A stretch of 64,000 nt of DNA, taken from assembly GCF_018449655.1 (NCBI RefSeq), contig NZ_JAAVUX010000001.1:496001-560000 (forward strand), written 5' to 3'. The notes under the pieces were generated by a model. That model had not been told where the DNA came from and made no database searches. It was given only the letters and a program-made list of their open reading frames with translations. The DNA is from Pseudomonas sp. dw_358. GTDB taxonomy: Bacteria; Pseudomonadota; Gammaproteobacteria; Pseudomonadales; Pseudomonadaceae. A program made the translations under genes and the position numbers. This document shows positions 57,297 to 64,000 of the stretch, in pieces. Positions within the stretch are counted from its first letter, which is position 1. Each line of letters opens with the position of its first letter.

Positions 57297-58166
57297 TCAC
57301 GGTTTGAACTTCTCCATGTACTTGAAGAAGTCACTGCTTGGATCGAGCACCAGCACATCGCCCTTGTTCGAGAAGCTCTGGCGGTAGGCCTGCAGGCTAC
57401 GGTTGAACGCGTAGAACTCCTGATCCTGGCCGTAGGCCTTGGCATAGATGGCCGCCGCTTGCGCATCGCCATCACCCCGGGCCTCTTCAGATTCACGATA
57501 GGCTTCGGCCAGCAGCACGCGGCGCTGACGGTCAGCATCAGCGCGAATACCCTCGGCCAACTCGTTACCCTTGGCCCGATGCTCGCGCGCCTCGCGCTCA
57601 CGCTCGGTGCTCATGCGCTCGAACACGCTGCGGTTGACTTCCTTCGGCAAGTCGATGGCCTTCACTCGCACGTCGATGACTTCGATACCCAACTCGTCGT
57701 TGGCCATCTTGTTGAGCGACTCGGTGATGCCAGCCATCAGCTCGTCACGCTGCCCGGAAACCACCTCGTGCAGGGTGCGCTTGCCGAACTGGTCACGCAG
57801 CCCGGACTCCAGGCGACGGGACAGGCGATCATCGGCAATCTGCTTGAGACCGGACGTCGCCGTGTAGTAGCGCTCTGCGTCCTTGACCCGCCATTTGGCA
57901 TAGGCATCGACCATCACCGCCTTCTTCTCCAGTGTCAGGAACCGCTGGGTCGGAGCGTCAAGGGTCATCAAGCGGGCGTCGAACTTGCGCACCTGGTTCA
58001 CGTAAGGCACTTTGACGTGCAGGCCCGGCTGGACATCGGCCTGGACCACACGACCAAACTGCAGAAGAACCGCACGCTCGGTCTGGGACACGATGTAGAA
58101 ACTGTTCCACGCCACGACCGCCAGGATGACGGCGACGACCAGGGCGATCAGTGATTTATTGCCCAT
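57297..58166 (-). CDS. hflC: Protease modulator HflC
   Basis: A 289-residue SPFH-domain protein with one N-terminal membrane anchor (residues 5-24, IALVVAVILAVVAWNSFYIV). HflC and HflK form a large cage around FtsH and limit its degradation of membrane proteins. QTERAVLLQFGRV starts the SPFH domain. ATG overlaps the hflK stop by one base (TGATG). Confidence 0.97.
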   Translation of the reverse strand: MGNKSLIALVVAVILAVVAWNSFYIVSQTERAVLLQFGRVVQADVQPGLHVKVPYVNQVRKFDARLMTLDAPTQRFLTLEKKAVMVDAYAKWRVKDAERYYTATSGLKQIADDRLSRRLESGLRDQFGKRTLHEVVSGQRDELMAGITESLNKMANDELGIEVIDVRVKAIDLPKEVNRSVFERMSTEREREAREHRAKGNELAEGIRADADRQRRVLLAEAYRESEEARGDGDAQAAAIYAKAYGQDQEFYAFNRSLQAYRQSFSNKGDVLVLDPSSDFFKYMEKFKP

Positions 58167-59344
58167 CAGCGACTCTCCCTTGAACGCAGTTCACGCTGTT
58201 GCTGCTGCAGATCGGCAGCCGCGCGGGCGCCTGCATCGCTGGCAGCAGCCGGCGTACCGGTAGCGGATGCGCTGTTGCTGCGGCCACCGTCGACCATCTT
58301 GTCCAGCGGCAGGTAGATCAGGTTGTTCTGACCTTCCTTGCTGCTGACCAGCACCTTGCTGGTGTTGCTGTACACGTCCTGCATGGTTTCCAGATAGAGA
58401 CGCTGACGCGTCACATCTGGCGCCTTGCGGTATTCGGTCACCAGCTTGGTGAAGCGGTCGGCCTCACCCTTGGCACGGGAGATCACTTCATCGCGGTAGC
58501 CATTGGCGTCCTCGATGATGCGCTGCGCCTGGCCACGGGCTTCCGGCACCACACCGTTGGCGTAGGTCTCGGCCTGGTTGCGCGAACGCTGCTCGTCTTC
58601 ACGGGCACGGATCACGTCGTCGAAGGCTTCCTGCACCTCACGCGGCGCGGCGGCGCTCTGCACGTTGACCTGAGTCACCGTGATGCCGGTCTTGTAGGTG
58701 TCCATGAAGCCTTGCAGACGCTTCTTGATTTCGCTGGCCATCAACTCGCGGCCCTCGGTCAGGACCTGGTCCATGGCAGTCGAACCGACCACATGACGCA
58801 GGGCACTGTCGGTGGCGTGCTGCAGGCTGACTTCCGGCTGATCGACGTTCAGTACGTAATCTTGCAGATTGGTGATCTTGTACTGCACGGTCAAAGGCAC
58901 CTCGACGATGTTTTCGTCCTCGGTCAGCATCTGGCCCTGCTTGGTGTAGGCACGCTCGCGCGTGACGTTCTCCATGTACTTTTTATCGAACGGCGGGAAA
59001 TAGATGTTCAGGCCCGGGCCGACCGTTTCGTAGTACTTGCCCAGGCGCAGCACCACAGCCTGCTCCTGCTCGTCGACGACATAGACGGCGCTGTACAGCC
59101 AGATGGCGGCCAGCACGACCAGACCGATCCCCAGCAGGCCGAAGCCACCGCCACGGGACGAGTTGCCGTCACCACCTCCGCTGCCGCTGCGTTTCTTTCC
59201 GCCACCGAACAAACCGTTCAGGCTTTCCTGCAGCTTTCGGAAGGCTTCGTCGAGATCCGGTGGCCCCTTGCGGTCGCCGCCACGGCGTTTGCCACCCCAG
59301 GGATCCTGATTGTTCGAGTTGCCACCCGGCTCATTCCAAGCCAT
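58166..59344 (-). CDS. hflK: Protease modulator HflK
   Basis: A 392-residue partner of HflC. The N-terminal 75 residues are Gly/Lys/Arg-rich (GGKKRSGSGGGDGNSSRGGG), followed by one membrane segment (GLLGIGLVVLAAIWLYSAVYV) and the SPFH domain (VVDEQEQAVVLRLGKY). The C-terminus is Ala/Gln-rich. ATG 59344 has GGAGAG upstream; in-frame upstream codons lack support. Confidence 0.97.
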   Translation of the reverse strand: MAWNEPGGNSNNQDPWGGKRRGGDRKGPPDLDEAFRKLQESLNGLFGGGKKRSGSGGGDGNSSRGGGFGLLGIGLVVLAAIWLYSAVYVVDEQEQAVVLRLGKYYETVGPGLNIYFPPFDKKYMENVTRERAYTKQGQMLTEDENIVEVPLTVQYKITNLQDYVLNVDQPEVSLQHATDSALRHVVGSTAMDQVLTEGRELMASEIKKRLQGFMDTYKTGITVTQVNVQSAAAPREVQEAFDDVIRAREDEQRSRNQAETYANGVVPEARGQAQRIIEDANGYRDEVISRAKGEADRFTKLVTEYRKAPDVTRQRLYLETMQDVYSNTSKVLVSSKEGQNNLIYLPLDKMVDGGRSNSASATGTPAAASDAGARAAADLQQQQRELRSRESR

Positions 59345-59440
59345 AGCGCTCTCCATCTGATAAAGCAAAGACGCGCCCACGGCGCGCCAACCAATGCTAC
59401 AGAATGCGCAGCGTCACGGCACAACCGCTTTGCTGCGCTT

Positions 59441-60742
59441 TTATTGCAAAGTGTGTTTCTCGATGAAATCTTCGGGCTCCATCCCTTCTCGGCTAACCAG
59501 GCGATTCAACTCGATTCGAGGTATGCGCACGTCCAGCAGGCTTGAGCCCTGCTCGTCATGGCGCTCGTTGCGCACGGCCCCCAGGGCAAAGAACTGAGCA
59601 CGCAGCCGGCCCAGATTCTGCGGCAGGCACAAGGTCGCCACGAACAGGTCTTCGCCCAACAGCTCTGCCACGGCCTGGCGCACCAGGTCAAGACCGCGTC
59701 CGTCGCGGGCCGAAACCCAGACCCGCTGCGGCTTGCCATCGGCATCACGCTGAATCTGCGGCTCCACCCCTTCCAGCAAATCGAGTTTGTTATACACCTC
59801 GAGGATCGGCAACCCTTGCGCGCCGATCTCGGTGAGCACGGCCATGACTTGCTCGATCTGCGCCATGCGCTCGGGCTCATGGGCATCGATCACATGCAGC
59901 AACAAATCCGAGTTGCTGGACTCTTCGAGGGTGGCACGAAACGCTTCGACCAGCTTGTGCGGCAGGTGGCGAATGAAACCTACCGTGTCAGCCAGCACCA
60001 CCGGACCAAGGTCGTCCAGTTGCAGGCGGCGCAAGGTCGGGTCAAGGGTGGCAAACAGTTGGTCGGCGGCATACACCGTAGAATCGGTCACCGCATTGAA
60101 CAGCGTCGACTTGCCGGCGTTGGTGTAACCCACCAGCGACACCGAGGGGATGTCGGCCCGTTGGCGGCCGCGCCGCGCCTGTTCGCGCTGGCTGCGGACC
60201 TTTTCCAGGCGCGCCTTGATCTGCCGCAGGCGCACCCGCAACAGCCGCCGGTCGGTTTCCAGCTGGGTTTCACCGGGCCCGCGCAGGCCGATACCACCGC
60301 CCTGGCGCTCAAGGTGAGTCCAGCCGCGTACCAGCCTCGTGCTCATGTGCTCGAGCTGGGCCAGTTCGACCTGCAGCTTGCCTTCATGGGTGCGGGCGCG
60401 TTGCGCGAAGATGTCCAGGATCAGACCGGTACGGTCAAGCACACGACACTCGAAGACCTTCTCGAGGTTGCGCTCCTGGCTGGGTGTAAGGGTGTGATTG
60501 AAAATGACCAGGTCGGCGTGTTCGGTTTTCACCTGATCACGCAATTCTTCGACCTTGCCGCTGCCAATCAGAAATTTTGCTGAAGGACGGTGCCGCGCCA
60601 CATTGACGAACGCGACGGTTTCGGCGCCGGCCGAAATGGCCAGCTCCTGAAACTCCTGCGGATCTTCTCGCGCCTCAGGGTCCTGACCATCCAGATGAAC
60701 GAGTATGGCCCGCTCACCACCACCGTGGCGCTCAAAGAACAA
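59441..60742 (-). CDS. hflX: Ribosome-associated GTPase HflX
   Basis: A 433-residue GTPase that splits stalled or heat-damaged 70S ribosomes. The N-terminal HflX domain carries the GxxG-like VGSGKVEELRD and NHTLTPSQERNLE; then a coiled coil (LLRVRLRQIKARLEKVRSQREQARRGR), G1 GYTNAGKST near residue 206, G3 DTVGFIRHLP, G4 NKLD. The start is TTG 60742 with AGGAG 7 bases upstream, which agrees with homologues starting MFFERHGGGERA. Confidence 0.97.
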   Translation of the reverse strand: MFFERHGGGERAILVHLDGQDPEAREDPQEFQELAISAGAETVAFVNVARHRPSAKFLIGSGKVEELRDQVKTEHADLVIFNHTLTPSQERNLEKVFECRVLDRTGLILDIFAQRARTHEGKLQVELAQLEHMSTRLVRGWTHLERQGGGIGLRGPGETQLETDRRLLRVRLRQIKARLEKVRSQREQARRGRQRADIPSVSLVGYTNAGKSTLFNAVTDSTVYAADQLFATLDPTLRRLQLDDLGPVVLADTVGFIRHLPHKLVEAFRATLEESSNSDLLLHVIDAHEPERMAQIEQVMAVLTEIGAQGLPILEVYNKLDLLEGVEPQIQRDADGKPQRVWVSARDGRGLDLVRQAVAELLGEDLFVATLCLPQNLGRLRAQFFALGAVRNERHDEQGSSLLDVRIPRIELNRLVSREGMEPEDFIEKHTLQ

Positions 60743-60754
60743 GGCAGACTCCTA

Positions 60755-61015
60755 TCAAGCGTTACCTGGCTCGTTGTCGCCCTGCTCGGATTCGGTTGCG
60801 CTAGGCAAACGGATCGCACGCACGGGAACCACGGTGGAGATCGCGTGCTTGTAGACCATCTGGCTGACGGTGTTTTTCAACACGATCACGAACTGGTCGA
60901 ACGAGTCGATCGTACCTTGCAACTTGATGCCGTTAACGAGATAGACCGAAACGCCGACCTTCTCTTTACGCAAAGTGTTCAAGTAAGGGTCTTGTAGCGA
61001 ATGCCCTTTTGACAT
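60755..61015 (-). CDS. hfq: RNA chaperone Hfq
   Basis: An 86-residue hexameric Sm-like protein that pairs sRNAs with mRNAs. Sm1 and Sm2 are clear: [27 protein letters not shown] and the [10 protein letters not shown] motif near residues 55-64. The C-terminal tail ([16 protein letters not shown]) is short, as in pseudomonads. AAGGAG lies 10 bases before ATG. In Pseudomonas it also binds Crc for carbon catabolite repression. Confidence 0.98.
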   Translation of the reverse strand: MSKGHSLQDPYLNTLRKEKVGVSVYLVNGIKLQGTIDSFDQFVIVLKNTVSQMVYKHAISTVVPVRAIRLPSATESEQGDNEPGNA

Positions 61016-61109
61016 GTGCCGCACTCCTTTAAGGATCAATAGAAAAAGCTGAGAAATTAGATGGTTCACGCCGCCCCACCCCCAAGGATAGACGGCAATT
61101 GCAAAGGAC

Positions 61110-62081
61110 TCAGGCCAATATGGAGACCGAAGCCAGGTATTTCAAGGTACGCGATAGATTGTCGCGTTCCAGGCTGTCAAGCCAGTGAAGATCAGCCCAG
61201 CTGCGCAACCAGGTAAATTGCCGTTTCGCCAACTGGCGAGTGGCTATGACCCCACGCTCCTGCATTTCAACTGCTGTCAGCTTGCCATCCAGGTGATCCC
61301 AGACCTGGCGATAACCCACTGCACGTATAGACGGCAGCGCCGGATGCAAGTCACTTCGTGCGCGCAGGGCAATGACCTCGTCGACGAAGCCTTGTTCCAG
61401 CATTTGCTCGAATCTCAGCGCAATTCTGCGGTGCAACACCTGCCGATCCTGTGGAGCGATGGCCAGGTTGGCCACAGTATAGGGTAATTGTGCCCCGCCC
61501 GATGCGGCTACCTCGGTACTTTGCGCCAATTGCCGTGCACGGTGCCCGCTCATGCTGGTACCGCTGGCACGAAACACCTCGAGCGCGCGGATCAGACGCT
61601 GCGGGTCATTGGGATGAATACGCGCTGCGGACTCGGGATCGACACGCGCCAACTCGTCATGCAGCCTCTGCCAGCCCTCGGTAGCCGCCTGGGTTTCGAG
61701 TTCGGCGCGAATCAGCGGGTCGGCCGCCGGCATGTCGGCCAGGCCGTCCTGTAACGCCTTGAAATACAACATGGTGCCGCCCACCAGCAACGGAATGTTG
61801 CCGCGACGTGTGATGTCAGCCATGGCCTCGAGGGCGTCGCGACGAAACTCTGCTGCCGAGTAGCTCTGGGCCGGGTCGATAATGTCGATCAGGCGATGCG
61901 GGTGAGCTGCCAGCAGCTCTTTGGACGGCTTGGCGGTGCCGATGTCCATGCCGCGATAGACCAGCGCCGAGTCGACACTGATCAGCTCGCAGGGCAGCAC
62001 CTTGCTCAATTCGATGGCCAGGTCGGTCTTGCCGGAGGCAGTGGGCCCCATGAGAAAGATCGCCGGAGGTAGCGCACTCAT
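61110..62081 (-). CDS. miaA: tRNA dimethylallyltransferase
   Basis: A 323-residue enzyme that adds dimethylallyl to A37 of tRNAs reading UNN codons. P-loop [10 protein letters not shown] is near residues 12-21; [32 protein letters not shown] and [12 protein letters not shown] are MiaA signatures. ATG 62081 was taken as the start; a TTG two codons earlier overlaps the mutL stop and is possible. 94 bases separate it from hfq. Confidence 0.97.
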   Translation of the reverse strand: MSALPPAIFLMGPTASGKTDLAIELSKVLPCELISVDSALVYRGMDIGTAKPSKELLAAHPHRLIDIIDPAQSYSAAEFRRDALEAMADITRRGNIPLLVGGTMLYFKALQDGLADMPAADPLIRAELETQAATEGWQRLHDELARVDPESAARIHPNDPQRLIRALEVFRASGTSMSGHRARQLAQSTEVAASGGAQLPYTVANLAIAPQDRQVLHRRIALRFEQMLEQGFVDEVIALRARSDLHPALPSIRAVGYRQVWDHLDGKLTAVEMQERGVIATRQLAKRQFTWLRSWADLHWLDSLERDNLSRTLKYLASVSILA

Positions 62082-62083
62082 GC

Positions 62084-63994
62084 TCAACGACCGCGCATGA
62101 AGAGTTTATCGAGGTCATCCAGACCCAGTTGCGTCCAGGTCGGGCGACCGTGGTTGCACTGGCCGCTGCGCTCGGTGTTTTCCATGTCCCGCAACAAACC
62201 ATTCATTTCCGGCACCGCCAGGCGGCGGTTGGCGCGAATGGCACCATGGCAGGCCATGGTCCCGAGCAGCTCGTTGAGGTGGGCCTGGATGCGGTCGCTG
62301 GTACCGTATTCCATCAGGTCGGCCAGCACATCATGGACCAACCGATTGGCTTCGGCCTGCTTCAGCAAGGCCGGTATCTGGCGGATTGCCAGCGTTTCCG
62401 GGCCCAGGCGCTGCAATTCGAAACCCAGCCGCTGAAACCAGCCGGCATGTTCTTCGGCGCAGTCGGCCTCGCGCTGGCTGACGGCAATCGACTCGGGCAC
62501 CAGCAATGGCTGACCGCTGAGGCCTTCACTGGCCATGGCGATTTTCAGACGCTCGTACATGATGCGTTCGTGGGCGGCGTGCATGTCCACCAGCACCAGT
62601 CCCTGGGCGTTCTCCGAAAGAATATAGATGCCCTTGAGCTGCGCCAGGGCATACCCCAATGGCGGAATGTCGCCTTGCCCTTCCGGCAGATTGGCACCCT
62701 TCAACCCATTGACCGCTGCTGGCAGAGGCGCGAAAAATTCCCGGTAGGCGGCCTGGGACTCTGCCACCGGCAGGGCCGAGGTGCTGCGAGGTACATATTG
62801 ATAGCCGGCGCCAGCGCCGGAGCTGTAGGCACGCGGCTCGGCCATCGGCGGCTCCAACAGGTTGGCCGCCAGACGCATTTCACCCTGCGGACCGAACTCG
62901 CCGGCGCCGAGTCCAGTCGGACGGACCATCTCGCTGACTGCAGCCGGCGCGGCCAGCTGATCTTCAGGGCGCACGTCGGCCAGTGCACGGTGCAGGGTGC
63001 CGTAGAGGAAATCGTGAACCATGCGGCCGTCGCGGAAGCGCACTTCGTGCTTGGTAGGGTGCACGTTGACGTCCACCACCGCCGGGTCGACTTCCAGAAA
63101 CAGCACGAAGGTTGGATGCCGGCCATTGAACAGCACGTCGCGGTAAGCCTGGCGCACCGCATGGGCCACCAGCTTGTCACGCACCGCGCGGCCGTTCACG
63201 TAGAAATATTGCAGGTCGGCCTGGCTGCGGGAAAACGTCGGCAGCCCCACCCAGCCCCACAGATGCAGGCCGTTGCGCTCCACCTCGATAGGCAAGGCCT
63301 GTTCGAGGAACGCGGGGCCGCAGACCGCTGCCACACGCCGGGCACGCGCGATATCGTCAGCGGCTTCATGCAGGCTGAGAATGCTTTTACCGTTGTGGCG
63401 CAGATGAAAGCCGACATCGAAACGTGCCAGGGCCAAACGCTTGATCACTTCCTGCAAGTGATCGAATTCGGTTTTTTCGGTCTTGAGAAACTTGCGCCGC
63501 GCCGGCGTGTTGAAAAACAGGTCCCGCACCTCCACCGACGTTCCCACCGGATGCGCAGCGGGCTGCACGCGGGGCGCCATGTCCCGACCCTCGGTCTCCA
63601 CCTGCCAGGCCTCGCTGGCCTGGCGCGTGCGGGAGGTCAGGGTCAGGCGCGCCACCGAACTGATGGACGCCAGCGCCTCGCCGCGAAAGCCCAGGCTCAT
63701 GACCCGTTCAAGGTCCTCCAGGTCGCGGATCTTGCTGGTGGCATGGCGCGCCAGGGCCAACGGCAGGTCGTCGGCAGAAATGCCGCTGCCATCATCGCGC
63801 ACACGCAACAACTTGACGCCGCCTTGCTCGACCTCCACGTCGATTCGCCGGGCACCGGAGTCCAGGCTGTTTTCCAGCAGCTCCTTGATCACCGAGGCAG
63901 GACGTTCGACCACTTCGCCAGCGGCGATCTGGTTAGCCAGACGGGGGCTGAGCAGTTCTATACGGGCACTGTCCATTGCGATGGCCTCACTCAT
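62084..63994 (-). CDS. mutL: DNA mismatch repair protein MutL
   Basis: A 636-residue mismatch-repair matchmaker. The GHKL ATPase motifs are [24 protein letters not shown] and [12 protein letters not shown] near residues 38-110. The C-terminal domain has [12 protein letters not shown], matching DQHA(X)2E(X)4E of MutL endonucleases, which fits with pseudomonads lacking MutH. The start at 63994 is only six bases from the window edge, so the ribosome site cannot be judged. Confidence 0.96.
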   Translation of the reverse strand: MSEAIAMDSARIELLSPRLANQIAAGEVVERPASVIKELLENSLDSGARRIDVEVEQGGVKLLRVRDDGSGISADDLPLALARHATSKIRDLEDLERVMSLGFRGEALASISSVARLTLTSRTRQASEAWQVETEGRDMAPRVQPAAHPVGTSVEVRDLFFNTPARRKFLKTEKTEFDHLQEVIKRLALARFDVGFHLRHNGKSILSLHEAADDIARARRVAAVCGPAFLEQALPIEVERNGLHLWGWVGLPTFSRSQADLQYFYVNGRAVRDKLVAHAVRQAYRDVLFNGRHPTFVLFLEVDPAVVDVNVHPTKHEVRFRDGRMVHDFLYGTLHRALADVRPEDQLAAPAAVSEMVRPTGLGAGEFGPQGEMRLAANLLEPPMAEPRAYSSGAGAGYQYVPRSTSALPVAESQAAYREFFAPLPAAVNGLKGANLPEGQGDIPPLGYALAQLKGIYILSENAQGLVLVDMHAAHERIMYERLKIAMASEGLSGQPLLVPESIAVSQREADCAEEHAGWFQRLGFELQRLGPETLAIRQIPALLKQAEANRLVHDVLADLMEYGTSDRIQAHLNELLGTMACHGAIRANRRLAVPEMNGLLRDMENTERSGQCNHGRPTWTQLGLDDLDKLFMRGR

Positions 63995-64000
63995 GGTTGC

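Overview
The window is an ordinary stretch of Pseudomonas chromosome. The evidence is high GC content, strong GC bias at third codon positions, and gene orders typical of pseudomonads: xseB-ispA-dxs; nrdR-ribD-ribE-ribBA-ribH-nusB-thiL-pgpA; rpsF-rpsR-membrane protein-rplI-dnaB; mutL-miaA-hfq-hflX-hflK-hflC. I see no prophage, insertion sequence, CRISPR array or rRNA. Almost all sequence is coding; gene-free stretches are mostly under 550 bases and hold terminators, REP-like repeats or regulatory sites.

Layout. 1-2.85 kb: end of a GNAT acetyltransferase, a DedA membrane protein, ppa, a LexA/CI-like regulator and a candidate small RNA. 2.9-7.7 kb: racemase-like protein, Nudix hydrolase, an unknown protein, and a two-gene SOS-type DNA repair module (TIGR03915-like protein plus a radical-SAM/HhH protein) behind a near-consensus LexA box. 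7.7-10.9 kb: xseB-ispA-dxs for isoprenoid precursors. 10.9-18.8 kb: riboflavin, thiamine and phospholipid genes with nusB and nrdR. 18.9-21.6 kb: lipoprotein, CnoX-type thioredoxin, small unknown protein, OmpW-family porin. 21.7-25.6 kb: urease accessory genes ureEFG without the structural genes, a sugar epimerase and an SDR dehydrogenase. 26.1-31.2 kb: branched-chain amino acid ABC transporter livKHMGF (bra type) with a consensus sigma-54 promoter and phased upstream repeats. 31.7-33.4 kb: pncB and azurin. 33.5-40.3 kb: a three-gene transglutaminase / circularly permuted ATP-grasp-alpha-E / DUF2126 amidoligase operon of unknown product. 40.6-46 kb: YgiQ radical SAM protein, a GtrII-like glucosyltransferase and dnaB. 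46-51.8 kb: small-subunit ribosomal proteins, rplI, rlmB and rnr. 52-52.4 kb: two identical tRNA-Leu(CAG) units. 52.5-64 kb: a chemoreceptor, purA, hisZ, hflC-hflK-hflX-hfq, miaA and mutL.

The best leads for new biology are: (1) the SOS-box-controlled repair pair, whose radical SAM protein ends in a sliding-clamp-like QLGLW peptide; (2) the amidoligase/transglutaminase operon; (3) a structured, promoter- and terminator-bounded candidate sRNA at about 2.68-2.85 kb; (4) the sigma-54 promoter of livK with TGCAACC repeats spaced by 22-23 nt (or twice that); and (5) a 9-A slippage-prone run at the start of the basic tail of RNase R. All functional statements rest on reading motifs by eye; no database search was run.
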